A stretch of 64,000 nucleotides of DNA, from positions 501,597 to 565,596 of the forward strand of contig PLLO01000011.1 of the NCBI GenBank assembly GCA_003142255.1. Direction: 5' to 3'. Below, one piece after another: positions 54,901 to 64,000 of the stretch. The stretch comes from Bacteroidales bacterium (lineage in GTDB: Bacteria > Bacteroidota > Bacteroidia > Bacteroidales > VadinHA17). Each line of letters begins with the position of its first letter. The stretch's first letter is position 1. The translations under genes were made by a program, and so were the position numbers. Below the pieces are notes generated by a model. That model did not search any database. It was not told the origin of the DNA and saw only the letters and a list, made by a program, of their open reading frames with translations.

Positions 54901-57900
54901 ATGATATGCAATAAGAGAATATTTCTGAATATGAAATTTGTTTGGCAATTTACTATAGCTGTAACAGTGTTACTGTTCCCGGGTGAAAGGCTGATTGCTC
55001 AAAATGCATCAATTATTGAAAAGGAAGCAGATTTTAATACATATATGTTTTCAGATCCGAATCCGACACCTCAGTTCGGTAAGATATTTCCATACTTCCG
55101 CTTTGACGGATATTCAAATTCCGGAATAATTCGTAAATGGAAAGTGGTGGAAATGGAAAATGATTATATCAAACTATGGATATTACCTGAGATCGGAGGG
55201 AAGATATGGGGCGCTGTCGAAAAGTCTACCGGGAAAGAATTCATCTATTATAATCATGTTGTAAAATTCAGAGATGTAGCCCTGAGAGGTCCGTGGACTT
55301 CCGGCGGGATAGAAATGAATTTTGGCATAATTGGCCATGCGCCAACAACTTCATCTCCTGTTGATTATATGATCAGGAAAAATGATAACGGAAGTGTAAG
55401 CTGCTTTGTCGGAGCCATTGATCTGTGTTCCCGCACGCGTTGGAGTGTGGAAATAAATCTTCCTGCAGACAAGGCATATTTCACTACCCGTTCCAGATGG
55501 GAAAATCCGACATCACTTGACCAGTCATATTATAACTGGATGAATATGGGAATAAAAACAGATGGGAACCTGGAATATGTATTCCCTGGAAATCAGTACC
55601 TGGGGCATGACGGAAAATATTTTCCGTGGCCATATGATGAAAAGGGTGATACGCTTTCATATTACAATAAAAACAACTTTGGGGGCTCAAAATCATATCA
55701 CGTGTTTGGAGAAGCAACAGGTTTTTATGGAGCTTTCTGGCACGATGATAATTTTGGCTTTGCACATTTTTCACAGTATGATGAAAAACCAGGTAAAAAG
55801 ATCTGGATCTGGGGATTGTCTGATCAGGGAATGATTTGGAAGGACTTGCTGACTGACACTGACGGTCAGTATTCAGAGATTCAATCCGGCAGGTTATTTA
55901 ATCAGGCTGCACAGAATAGCAGCTTTACCCCTTTTAAAAACAGGGATTTTACTCCGGGATCGACCGATGAGTGGTTAGAATATTGGTTCCCGGTAAAAGG
56001 CACTCAGGGCCTGAAATATGCTGTAACTGAAGGATCAGTGAACCTTAGCAGGGATGCCAACAGAGCCAGTCTGTGGTTTTGTCCTAATGAAAAAGCTACC
56101 GGTAAGCTTCAGGTCAGGAATGGCAAGGAGACTATTTTTTCAAAAGAATTTACTTTCAATCCGATGCAGATTGTAACAGAATCAATTAATTACGGCGGAG
56201 ACATTAAAAATTTGAGTGTCTGGTTAGATGACAAACTTTTATATGACGCAGATAGTAAGAAATATCAGATAAAGCGCCCGGTCGAATCTCCCTCCTCATT
56301 TAGCTGGGAGACGGCATTCGGACATTATCTGAAAGGAAAAGAGCTGGAGCGTCAGCGCTTATATACAAATGCGGAAGCAGAGTACCAAAAAGCGCTGGAA
56401 ATTGAACCATGGTATGTTCCTGCGTTAACCGGTATGGCCAACCTCTCTTACCGGGAAACAGACTATAATGCTTCTTTGGAATATTCCATTAAAGCACTTA
56501 GCATTGATACATATAATGCCGAAGCAAACATGATTTACGGATTATCAGGGCTTGCAACCGGCGATACTGCATCGGCTATTGATGGATTTTCAATTGCATC
56601 AGCCGATATATCATTTCGAACCGCGGCATATAATGTTCTTGCTTCAATTTCCCTTAACAGGGGCGACTGCAGGGGAGCTTTGGATTATGCTGAAAAGAGC
56701 CTTAATTATAATATGCTGAGCTCAGAGGCTGTTCAGCTGAAGATCCTTTGCCTGCGCAAACTCGGAATGGCAAAGGAAGCAGGGATAGAACTGAGTGAGC
56801 TTGCTGAAAAAGATCCGCTGGACCACTTCACCGGGTTTGAAAGATTCTTGAGTGATCCTTCCGCGGAAAACAAGAAAAATGTTCAGTGTCAGATTACTAA
56901 TGAGCTGCCTTGCGAAACTTATCTGGAATATGCTCTGTGGTATTTCCGGAACGGACAGATTTCAGATGCACTGAGAGTTTTAGGGCTCTCTCCTGAAAAT
57001 CCTGTTGTGTTAATTTGGGAAGGCTACCTGAACCATCTGTCCGGGAATGAGAAACTGGCAACCGATGCTTTGTCAATAGCGCTAAAGTTAAGTCCTCTTC
57101 TGGTTTTCCCTTTCAGGGCTGAAACGCTTAAACCTTTAGAATGGGCACTTACTGTGTCTGATGACTGGAAAATAGAATATTACGCTGGTCTGATTTATCT
57201 GAATGCCGGAGCAGTGGAAAAAGGAAAGAGCGTTTGGAAAAGCCTGGGAGACAAACCCGATTTCTGGCCTTTCTATGTTGCCCGTTCCGGGATTTGGGAT
57301 GAAGGAAGCAGTCAGTCCCGGACTGATATTGAAAAAGCATTGTCTCTTTCAGGAAATGAATGGAGAGCCGGCTTATATGCTGCTCGATTTTACTTAAGTA
57401 TTGAAGATACGCAGAACGCTGAAAAGATCGCCGGGAGCTATTATCTGAAATTCCCTCAGAATTACTATCTGGGACTTCAATATGCAAAAATTCTGGAGCA
57501 AAAGAAAAATTATACAGATTGTATCAGCCTGCTTAAAAAGATTCAGGTCTTGCCAAATGAAGGAGCTTCAGAAGGAAGAATTATCTGGAGAAACGCAAAT
57601 ATTGGGGAAGCCCTGGACCTGATGGATTCAGGAAAATTCCGGAAAGCAATCGAAAATATTGACATGGCGCTTCAATGGCCTTTGAATCTCGGAGTCGGTA
57701 AACCATATCTGGTTGATGAAAGACTCGAAAATTTCATTATGTTACAATGTTATAAGAAACTGCAGGATAATAAATCAGTCAGCAGGATGCAACAGAAAAT
57801 TTTAAGCAGTTCTGAACCAGCAAACCTGACATCCGACCAGAATGATTTCATCTCAGCCTGGGTTTTAAGAGAAACAGGGAATGAATCCAGCGCAGACCGG

Positions 57901-58080
57901 ATAATGAAAGAATTGCTTGAAAAGAATTCCTTATCAAACATTATTAAATGGTGCAGTTTGATTTATTCCAATGACCTTTATGGTTCTAAAAAGTTAGAGA
58001 AAGAAATTGATACCAGAGCTTCGGTTATACAATTTTTAATCAGGTTATTTAACGAACCTGATAGCATTAAAACGAAATAA
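54901..58080 (+). CDS. Exported DUF5107-TPR protein
   Basis: 1059 aa from the ATG at 54901; the ATG at 54931 would also keep the signal peptide (ending RLIAQN). The N-terminal part (about 35-370) resembles DUF5107, a galactose-mutarotase-like beta-sandwich: KLWILPEIGGKIWGAVE, YNHVVKFRDVALRGPWTSG and WEINLP-type strands. The C-terminal two thirds form TPR repeats, for example AEAEYQKALEIEPWYVPAL and ASLEYSIKALSID. DUF5107-TPR proteins occur in glycan loci and may bind or process sugars; the function is not established. It starts 18 bp after the SGNH gene. Confidence 0.75.
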   Translation: MICNKRIFLNMKFVWQFTIAVTVLLFPGERLIAQNASIIEKEADFNTYMFSDPNPTPQFGKIFPYFRFDGYSNSGIIRKWKVVEMENDYIKLWILPEIGGKIWGAVEKSTGKEFIYYNHVVKFRDVALRGPWTSGGIEMNFGIIGHAPTTSSPVDYMIRKNDNGSVSCFVGAIDLCSRTRWSVEINLPADKAYFTTRSRWENPTSLDQSYYNWMNMGIKTDGNLEYVFPGNQYLGHDGKYFPWPYDEKGDTLSYYNKNNFGGSKSYHVFGEATGFYGAFWHDDNFGFAHFSQYDEKPGKKIWIWGLSDQGMIWKDLLTDTDGQYSEIQSGRLFNQAAQNSSFTPFKNRDFTPGSTDEWLEYWFPVKGTQGLKYAVTEGSVNLSRDANRASLWFCPNEKATGKLQVRNGKETIFSKEFTFNPMQIVTESINYGGDIKNLSVWLDDKLLYDADSKKYQIKRPVESPSSFSWETAFGHYLKGKELERQRLYTNAEAEYQKALEIEPWYVPALTGMANLSYRETDYNASLEYSIKALSIDTYNAEANMIYGLSGLATGDTASAIDGFSIASADISFRTAAYNVLASISLNRGDCRGALDYAEKSLNYNMLSSEAVQLKILCLRKLGMAKEAGIELSELAEKDPLDHFTGFERFLSDPSAENKKNVQCQITNELPCETYLEYALWYFRNGQISDALRVLGLSPENPVVLIWEGYLNHLSGNEKLATDALSIALKLSPLLVFPFRAETLKPLEWALTVSDDWKIEYYAGLIYLNAGAVEKGKSVWKSLGDKPDFWPFYVARSGIWDEGSSQSRTDIEKALSLSGNEWRAGLYAARFYLSIEDTQNAEKIAGSYYLKFPQNYYLGLQYAKILEQKKNYTDCISLLKKIQVLPNEGASEGRIIWRNANIGEALDLMDSGKFRKAIENIDMALQWPLNLGVGKPYLVDERLENFIMLQCYKKLQDNKSVSRMQQKILSSSEPANLTSDQNDFISAWVLRETGNESSADRIMKELLEKNSLSNIIKWCSLIYSNDLYGSKKLEKEIDTRASVIQFLIRLFNEPDSIKTK

Positions 58081-58154
58081 AAACGGTTAAGAAGGCAGTG
58101 TACAAGATTTATTAATTAATGAGATAATAGTGACTTAAATTATTTTGCAAAACA

Positions 58155-59255
58155 ATGAACTCCAAAACGAGAGTATTAAAAGCTTTTAGAAAACTAAACG
58201 GGAACCCCGACCGGATTCCGATCCAGTTCGACTTATGCCGTCAGCTGACTGAATCTTTTGGTAAAAAGCTGGGCATTCAACCTGAATATGCCTTATCTTA
58301 TTATGAGGATCTTACTTACAGGATTTCTGCCAATGACATCAGGACAAAGCTTGGCAGTGACGTGGTAGTGGTTGGGGGTACTATTGCCAGGGGGTTTATA
58401 CCTGAACCGGTACAGGATAATATTACCAGTAATGAATTTGGCATGTTTATGAAACCCACTCCACTATACGTCGAGGTTGTCAAATGTCCGCTTGAGAATG
58501 CTTCTTCAAATGAAGACATCGAAAAATACTCTTTCCCCGATGCTTATGCCCCTGGTAGATTTGACGAAGCGAAAAGGGATATTGATAAGTTCGGCAGTGA
58601 ATATTTTGTCATCGGCGATGTGGAAATATCCTTGTTCGAATTGGCATGGCATTTAACCGGACTGGAAAAATACCTGGTGGCGATGATGTGCGATGAACCC
58701 TGGCTGGAGCTGCTGAATGATCGGGTAGAGAAATGGAGTACGGGACTTGCCCTGCAACTTGTTAAGGCCGGTGTTGACGCAATATGGCTTGGGGAGGATC
58801 TCGGGACCCAGACTTCGACTTTAATATCGCCGGAAGACTGGAGAATGAAATTCAAACCCCGTCATATAAGGATGATCGAAAAGCTGCGTCATGAAAATCC
58901 CAATATCATCATCATTATGCACTCCGATGGAGCAGTAGCGCCATTGCTGGACGATTTCATAGAGATGGGTGTGGATGTTTATAATCCGGTACAGCCGAAT
59001 GTCCCGGGATCTGATCCCCGGGAACTTAAAGAAAAGTATGGCAACAGGATATGCTTTTTTGGTGGAATCGACCAGCAGTTTCTTCTGCCCTCAGGCAATA
59101 TACCTGCGATTCGGGCAGAAATAAAAGAAAGGATCAGCATTCTTGGAAAAGACAAAGGCTATTTGCTTGCCCCGGCCCATATTCTTCAGGCGGATGTCAG
59201 TACAGGTACTATTGAAGCAATGATACAGGCGGGCATGGAATTTGGCACTTATTAA
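58155..59255 (+). CDS. Uroporphyrinogen-decarboxylase-family protein (UroD-like barrel)
   Basis: 366 aa, cytoplasmic. The barrel resembles the UroD/MtaA/CmuA group: PDRIPIQFDL near the start, IWLGEDLGTQTSTLISPEDW, HSDGAVAPLLDDFIEMG, DVYNPVQPN and FGGIDQQ. True cobalamin methyltransferases of this group have H-x-C-G at a zinc site; here it reads His256-Ser-Asp258-Gly, so the zinc Cys is missing. It also lacks the N-terminal arginine motif of true HemE. Relatives of this subgroup are common beside sugar-degradation genes, with unknown activity. It may act on a sugar-derived acid or methylated sugar (inference). Confidence 0.8.
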   Translation: MNSKTRVLKAFRKLNGNPDRIPIQFDLCRQLTESFGKKLGIQPEYALSYYEDLTYRISANDIRTKLGSDVVVVGGTIARGFIPEPVQDNITSNEFGMFMKPTPLYVEVVKCPLENASSNEDIEKYSFPDAYAPGRFDEAKRDIDKFGSEYFVIGDVEISLFELAWHLTGLEKYLVAMMCDEPWLELLNDRVEKWSTGLALQLVKAGVDAIWLGEDLGTQTSTLISPEDWRMKFKPRHIRMIEKLRHENPNIIIIMHSDGAVAPLLDDFIEMGVDVYNPVQPNVPGSDPRELKEKYGNRICFFGGIDQQFLLPSGNIPAIRAEIKERISILGKDKGYLLAPAHILQADVSTGTIEAMIQAGMEFGTY

Positions 59256-59427
59256 ACCCGGGATTGCCTTATGAATTGCGATTTTAAAATCTGATATTTT
59301 CTTCAGTAACTCTTATTAGAGACATTGTTGATTAGTCTACTCATGGAAAGTATCATTATTCATCTTTTGAAATTGTGCTTCTGCATTTTAATTGCCGGAA
59401 TATATAATCAGGTTCAAATTGACAGAT

Positions 59428-60744
59428 ATGAATAGCAGGAAGAAAGCTGAACAGATATTTATCTCCGGTGTTAAAAGCGTTACTCCCGAAAAGCTGATAA
59501 GCAGGAGTATGTCAGTTAAGGGATCAGTTCTTAAAATATGTGATCTCAGCTTCTCTCTTGATGTTATCAGAAACATATTTGTAATTGGTGCAGGTAAGGC
59601 AAGTGCCGCAATGGGACATTATGTGGAAAACATTCTTGGTAACAGGATTACTGAAGGACATATCGTAGTTAAATACGGTTATTCATGTAAATTAAAAAGG
59701 ATAAAAGTTACAGAGGCAGGTCATCCGGTACCTGATCTGAATGGAATCATGGCTACTCAGGAAATATTGAGAATTGCCCGCCATGCATCTGAAAATGATC
59801 TGGTAATATGCCTGATATCAGGTGGCGGTTCAGCTTTGCTGACTGACCTTCCTGAAGGATGCCTGCCTGAAGAGCTTTTTATCGTAAACCACCTTCTTAT
59901 CAGAAGCGGTGCTTCTATAAATGAGATAAATACCGTCAGGAAGCATCTTTCAGATGTGAAAGGAGGGCAGCTTGTAAAAGCAGTATGGCCTGCGACTTTA
60001 GTGAGCCTGATTTTATCTGATGTTCCCGGGAATTCTCTTGAAGTAGTTGCATCAGGTCCGACAGCCCCCGACAGCACTACCTTTGGTGAAGCCGTTAAAG
60101 TTCTTGAGAACTATCAATTAACTAATGATATTACTGTTCCAATATTGAATTATCTTAAGGAAGGTGAAAGGGGAATAAGACCTGAAACACTAAAACCGGG
60201 AGATCCGTTATTTAATAAAACATTTAACATTTTAGCAGGCACAAATCTGATAGCTCTTGAAGAGGCGAAAAAAGCTGCCATTGACCTGGGTTTTAACACT
60301 ATTATTATTGAAAGCGAAATGCAGGGTTACGTGGAAAATCTGGCTCAGAACATTGTTGATACTGCCCTGAATTATAAGAACAACAATGAGATAAAAAAAC
60401 CGGTTTGCCTGCTATATGGTGGCGAACCGACAATTAAAGTAACAGGCGAAGGTCTTGGTGGGAGAAACCAGCATCTGGCATTATCAGCAGCGATCAAACT
60501 GCGTGATTTACCAGGTATAACTTTCCTGTCGGCCGGAACCGACGGCACTGACGGTTCGACACAGGCAGCAGGAGCTGTTGTAGATGCAGATACTGTGCAT
60601 ATGGCATTGTCAATAAATGCTGATCCAGAAAAATATTTGGACGAATTCGATTCATTTAATTTTTTCAAATTGACCGGCGGGCATATAATAACAGGTCCCA
60701 CTTTAACCAATGTTATGGATTTGGTTGTTGTAATTGTAGAGTGA
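59428..60744 (+). CDS. Glycerate 2-kinase (GckA/MOFRL family)
   Basis: 438 aa from the ATG at 59428; the in-frame start at 59392 adds a short leader. Family motifs are VIGAGKASAAMG, HPVPDLNG, LISGGGSALLTDLPEG, SINEINTVRKHLSDVKGGQL, VPGNSLEVVASGPTAPD, YGGEPTIKVTGEGLGGRNQ and SAGTDGTDGSTQAAGA. The enzyme phosphorylates D-glycerate to 2-phosphoglycerate. In this setting it would collect a three-carbon acid from degradation of a uronic or aldonic acid, but the upstream aldolase and reductase are not in the window. It shares direction with the UroD-like gene across a 172-bp gap and may have its own promoter. Confidence 0.93.
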   Translation: MNSRKKAEQIFISGVKSVTPEKLISRSMSVKGSVLKICDLSFSLDVIRNIFVIGAGKASAAMGHYVENILGNRITEGHIVVKYGYSCKLKRIKVTEAGHPVPDLNGIMATQEILRIARHASENDLVICLISGGGSALLTDLPEGCLPEELFIVNHLLIRSGASINEINTVRKHLSDVKGGQLVKAVWPATLVSLILSDVPGNSLEVVASGPTAPDSTTFGEAVKVLENYQLTNDITVPILNYLKEGERGIRPETLKPGDPLFNKTFNILAGTNLIALEEAKKAAIDLGFNTIIIESEMQGYVENLAQNIVDTALNYKNNNEIKKPVCLLYGGEPTIKVTGEGLGGRNQHLALSAAIKLRDLPGITFLSAGTDGTDGSTQAAGAVVDADTVHMALSINADPEKYLDEFDSFNFFKLTGGHIITGPTLTNVMDLVVVIVE

Positions 60745-60830
60745 CCCTTTGTTTTATCAGGACCAGGCAATGGACAAAAATAAGATACTTAAGTAAAGTC
60801 ATATTGAATTATAATATTAATGGATTTAAA

Positions 60831-60844
60831 ACGAAATATTTCGT
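60831..60844. promoter_or_regulatory. 14-bp palindrome upstream of second GH36 gene
   Basis: ACGAAATATTTCGT is a perfect 14-bp palindrome about 40 bp upstream of the GH36 start at 60883, in a 138-bp AT-rich gap. The position fits an operator for the promoter of GH36 paralogue 2 and the following gene. It differs from the LacI-type palindrome upstream of susC. I did not see a copy upstream of GH36 paralogue 1. Confidence 0.42.
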
Positions 60845-60882
60845 ACTCACTTTATATATAAACCCTTTTTAAAATATCCGAT

Positions 60883-62967
60883 ATGAAAACGATTTACCTG
60901 AATAGGTATGAAAATACAGGATTGAAAATCATAGCAATCCTGTTCTTCCTCTTAATTCTGACAGGAATATCAAAATCTCAATCTGTTGAAAGTATACCTT
61001 CAGGTAATGAGTCTGTTAGTCTCTGGGTTAAAGAACATTTTGCAAAAGGTAAAATTCCACCTTTTTCTTTTATTTACGGAGGGAAGAACTCTGGTACATT
61101 TATCACCGGGTGGCAATTCTCTGATGAAAAACTTAAATCAGATTCTCCGGATACTAATAAGTTTGTCTTCACTTATTCGGACATAAAAAGCGGTCTTAAA
61201 GTAAAATGTTATTTAACTTCCTTCAGCGATTTCCCGGCAGTAGAATGGGTGTTAAAATTCTCCAATACTTCATCAAAAAATTCACCGCTAATTGAAAAAG
61301 CAGCAGCCATTGATTATTCTTTTGTTTCGGGGGAAAATGGAAGTTATAATCTTCATTATTCCAGAGGAAGCAATGCTACCCGAAGCGACTTTCAACCTAT
61401 CGACGAAATACTTAAACCAGGGAAGGATGTTTATATGACGCCAACCGGCGGGCGCTCTTCAGACAATACAGCTTTCCCGTTTTTTAATATCGAAATGCCC
61501 GGAGGGCAGGGCATAGTGGTCGCAATAGGGTGGAGCGGGAAATGGTACGCAGATGTTTTACAGAATACTGAAAATTCAGTATCCCTGAAATCAGGTATTG
61601 AAAAAATGAAATTATCTCTATTTCCGGGAGAAGAGATCCGCACACCAGAAATCTGTCTTCTTTTCTGGAAAGGGAATGACAGGATGATAGGTCATAATCA
61701 GTTCCGGAAGTTTATCCTGGCGCATCATTCACGAAAAATAAACGGAAAGTTAGCAGAGTATCCGCTTTCAGGCAGTTTTGATTATGGCGATCCGGCTCCC
61801 TGCCGGGAATATGAATGTCTTACCGAAGAATATGCTGTTGCTCTTGTTAAACGTTACCAGGACTTCAAAATCTTACCGGAATTATTCTGGCTGGATGCAG
61901 GCTGGTACACTGGTTGCGGAAGTTTCAAGGAAAACGGCGGATGGTGGCAGAATGTAGGAAACTGGTCAGTAGATAAGGAACGTTTCCCCCATGGATTAAA
62001 AGCAGTTTCAGATGCTGTCCATGAAACGGGTGCAAAATTCATGGTCTGGTTCGAACCCGAACGTGTGCGTCAGGGAACACAGGTTTACAGAGAACACCCG
62101 GAATGGTTGCTTAAGCTGCAGGGGAATGATAATTATCTGTTCGATCTGGGAAATACCGATGCAAGACTATGGATAACAAACCTTATTTCTGGCATTATTA
62201 AAAATGAAGGTATTGATTATTACCGCCAGGATTTCAATATGGATCCTTATCCTTACTGGAGCGCTTACGATACACCCGGCAGGATTGGCATACACGAAAT
62301 AAAACATATTGAAGGGCTTTATGCATTCTGGGATAGTTTGCTTGTCCGCTTTCCGGAACTGCTCATTGACAACTGTGCAAGCGGAGGACGTCGTATCGAT
62401 CTTGAGACGACCAGCCGCAGTGCACCTCTATGGCGTACTGATTATCAATATGGTGAACCGAATGGATATCAGTGCCATACTTATGGTCTGCATTTTTACC
62501 TCCCTGTTCACGGTACTGCCATTTATAGTACTGACAGCTATACTTTCAGATCGGGTCTCGGAGCAACAGCTGTAACAAACTGGGAAGTCACCGGCAGGAA
62601 CTCGGAGCCTGTACCGGCTATGCAAAAACGTATTCAGGAGTTTAAGGAACTGCGTGAATATTATTACGGTGACTTCTACCCGCTCACGGGAAGTGTGAAT
62701 AATACCAGGGACGATGTCTGGCTAGCTTACCAGTTAAACCGACCGGATCAAAGAGACGGCATTATACTTGCCTTTCGTCGTAGCGGGAGTAATGAAGAAT
62801 CCATACATGTAAAATTATCCGGACTTGAAGACAATACAATATATGAGGTAAATTATGAAGATTATGGAGTCATCATCAGAAAGTCAGGCCATGAGCTAAT
62901 GGATGGTTTTGATATTACAATATCGCAAAAACCATCATCATTGATGATCAGATATAAATCCATATGA
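60883..62967 (+). CDS. GH36 alpha-galactosidase (paralogue 2)
   Basis: 694 aa with a signal peptide (LKIIAILFFLLILTGISKS). It parallels the GH36 protein at 39383 throughout, starting SLWVKEHFAKGKIPPFSF against HQWIKEHFAKGKVPPFSF. Catalytic blocks are WLDAGWYTGCG, WFEPERVRQGT, DYYRQDFN with nucleophile Asp450, DNCASGGRRIDLE and PLWRTDYQ with acid/base Asp520, again 70 residues apart. It should release alpha-galactose; a small insert (SFKENGGWW) after WYTGCG may alter the subsite. Its last codon overlaps the start of the next gene (ATGA), and a palindromic site lies just upstream. Confidence 0.93.
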   Translation: MKTIYLNRYENTGLKIIAILFFLLILTGISKSQSVESIPSGNESVSLWVKEHFAKGKIPPFSFIYGGKNSGTFITGWQFSDEKLKSDSPDTNKFVFTYSDIKSGLKVKCYLTSFSDFPAVEWVLKFSNTSSKNSPLIEKAAAIDYSFVSGENGSYNLHYSRGSNATRSDFQPIDEILKPGKDVYMTPTGGRSSDNTAFPFFNIEMPGGQGIVVAIGWSGKWYADVLQNTENSVSLKSGIEKMKLSLFPGEEIRTPEICLLFWKGNDRMIGHNQFRKFILAHHSRKINGKLAEYPLSGSFDYGDPAPCREYECLTEEYAVALVKRYQDFKILPELFWLDAGWYTGCGSFKENGGWWQNVGNWSVDKERFPHGLKAVSDAVHETGAKFMVWFEPERVRQGTQVYREHPEWLLKLQGNDNYLFDLGNTDARLWITNLISGIIKNEGIDYYRQDFNMDPYPYWSAYDTPGRIGIHEIKHIEGLYAFWDSLLVRFPELLIDNCASGGRRIDLETTSRSAPLWRTDYQYGEPNGYQCHTYGLHFYLPVHGTAIYSTDSYTFRSGLGATAVTNWEVTGRNSEPVPAMQKRIQEFKELREYYYGDFYPLTGSVNNTRDDVWLAYQLNRPDQRDGIILAFRRSGSNEESIHVKLSGLEDNTIYEVNYEDYGVIIRKSGHELMDGFDITISQKPSSLMIRYKSI

Positions 62968-64000
62968 CCATGAATAGAAAACAGTATGTGGTAATTTGTA
63001 CTTTCCTGCTAGCGAAGGTTTTACTTTTTGCAGGAACATCAGACGCACAAACCGGATATAAAGGGAGATACTTTTCGGGAAAGGGAGACACATCTTATAT
63101 TGAACTTCTCGACAAAGCTTACCGGATGATGCGGCCCGATGCAGAGCTTGAAAATCTCAGCATGCTTTATAAACCGGAATGGAATGGGTTTGTGGAAGGA
63201 CCTACATGGGATATGTGGTGGATTCAAAACTCATTCGGGCCAACTTATACTATGCTCCCGTTTATGGATAAGGTTTACCAGACATTCGTTCTGAATTCAC
63301 AGAATTTATGGTTCGATAAAATTGGAGATGGTAAAAGAAAAGACGGGAATGGCTACATTGCTCCTGTTGGCTCACTCTGCGATTGCGCATCACCCGATAA
63401 AGTCTACTTTCGCCAGGGTGATGCACAACATCGTATTCATGACTGGGGCTATGGTTTTACAGCCGCGGGAATAATCCTGCAATCAGAACTGCTGCTTATT
63501 AAACGCGACATGGAGGCTATTCACAAATACCTGCCTTTGCTTGAACAGGCTGCTGAATTCATTGATGCCCGCCGCGATCCCGTAAAGAATATTTTCCTGG
63601 TCGGACCGGCGGGGAATCTTCTGGCTCCCAGCTATGCCGGAACGGGAGTGAAAAAGGATGATGGTTCGTATGAGAAAGCATATCTGGCAGAGATCTCTGT
63701 GAATTATATTGCGGGACTTGACAGGTTGATTGAACTCGAAAAAATGGCAGGGAGAACCAATAAAGTCAAACTATATAAAGAAAGGAGAGGCAAAGTAAAA
63801 GAGGGATTAAAATACTTTACAACTGATGAAGGATATTTTATCAGGTCTCTTGATATAGATGGCGCCAGGCATGGCGTTTATGGTGCTCCCAATCATGGTT
63901 ATTTTGAGACTGTTCCAAATCACGACGCTATGGCGTTCAGAGTTGCAGACGATAAGCAGGCAAATAAAATTTATGAGAAAATCGCCTCCATACCGCAATT
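62964..64000 (+). CDS. Exported (alpha/alpha)-barrel glycosidase-like protein (3' end outside window)
   Basis: The frame is open to the right edge, with 345 codons seen. The ATG at 62964 overlaps the GH36 stop (ATGA); ATG 62970 is equally possible. A signal peptide ends near SDAQT. The visible part has many tryptophans and an helical-hairpin pattern: EWNGFVEGPTWDMWWIQNSF, RIHDWGYGFTAAG, AAEFIDARRDP and GYFETVPNHDAMAFRVADD. This fits a six-hairpin glycosidase fold, but the family is not clear and the catalytic region may lie beyond the window. Coupling to the GH36 gene suggests joint action on the same galactoside. Confidence 0.62.
   Translation, partial: MTMNRKQYVVICTFLLAKVLLFAGTSDAQTGYKGRYFSGKGDTSYIELLDKAYRMMRPDAELENLSMLYKPEWNGFVEGPTWDMWWIQNSFGPTYTMLPFMDKVYQTFVLNSQNLWFDKIGDGKRKDGNGYIAPVGSLCDCASPDKVYFRQGDAQHRIHDWGYGFTAAGIILQSELLLIKRDMEAIHKYLPLLEQAAEFIDARRDPVKNIFLVGPAGNLLAPSYAGTGVKKDDGSYEKAYLAEISVNYIAGLDRLIELEKMAGRTNKVKLYKERRGKVKEGLKYFTTDEGYFIRSLDIDGARHGVYGAPNHGYFETVPNHDAMAFRVADDKQANKIYEKIASIPQ

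Noticed and set aside
58155-59255. HemE (true uroporphyrinogen decarboxylase)
   Set aside because: The N-terminal arginine motif of HemE is missing and no haem genes are nearby.
59280-59291. Palindrome GATTTTAAAATC upstream of the glycerate kinase gene
   Set aside because: It is symmetric but almost all A and T, so chance occurrence in an AT-rich gap is likely.
1-64000. CRISPR arrays, tRNA or rRNA genes, insertion sequences, integrases
   Set aside because: I looked for regular repeats, cloverleaf-forming stretches and transposase-like frames in the gaps and saw none.

Overview
The window is about 64 kb of a Bacteroidota (Bacteroidetes) genome. The evidence is one SusC/SusD pair, many lipoproteins and secreted glycosidases, a T9SS-like C-terminal tail in a gene remnant, moderately AT-rich coding DNA and very AT-rich gaps. 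It is one large carbohydrate-utilisation region (PUL-like), and both ends are cut inside glycosidase genes. I saw no rRNA, tRNA, CRISPR array, transposase, integrase, sulfatase or transcription-factor gene.

Layout. (a) 1-1555: 3' end of a GH106-like glycosidase. (b) 1556-2575: a 1-kb non-coding leader with a LacI-type palindrome and a second inverted repeat. (c) 2576-7388: SusC-like transporter and SusD-like lipoprotein, closed by a strong hairpin terminator. (d) 7608-24081: a MORN-repeat protein, then exported hydrolases and sugar enzymes: four GHL10-type paralogues, two AGE-type epimerase-fold proteins, a GATase-like protein, GH31, a DUF4434-like protein, another TIM-barrel protein and one gene remnant. 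(e) 24108-38093: an amino-sugar-looking block: beta-propeller lipoprotein, Gfo/Idh/MocA oxidoreductase, DegT/DnrJ-type PLP enzyme, neutral-ceramidase-like hydrolase, two sodium:solute symporters, a GH84-like/beta-propeller fusion, and NagB and NagA homologues. (f) 38170-47774: beta-helix protein, GH36 alpha-galactosidase, a BNR-protein remnant, a Tat-exported protein with a fucose-isomerase-like core, a TIM-barrel protein, an outer-membrane barrel protein and a truncated lipoprotein gene. (g) 47812-53926: two minus-strand glycosidases (GH36-like and GH106) around a plus-strand CBM9-like protein. (h) 54145-64000: SGNH esterase, DUF5107-TPR protein, UroD-like protein, glycerate 2-kinase, a second GH36 alpha-galactosidase and a partial exported protein.

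Working model (inference). SusC/SusD import oligosaccharides of a complex glycan containing alpha-galactose, probably rhamnose and probably an N-acetylated amino sugar. Periplasmic or surface enzymes (GH36, GH31, GH106, GH84-like, GHL10 and unclassified TIM barrels) trim it. The two SSS symporters take up released monosaccharides, and NagA and NagB feed deacetylated, deaminated sugar phosphate into glycolysis. The oxidoreductase/PLP-enzyme/ceramidase-like trio may handle an unusual amino or acylated sugar, and glycerate kinase may collect a three-carbon product. Three genes survive only as end fragments, so the locus appears to be losing or exchanging parts. Family names come from motif recognition by eye. 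The least certain are those for the TIM-barrel proteins at 21868 and 43622.
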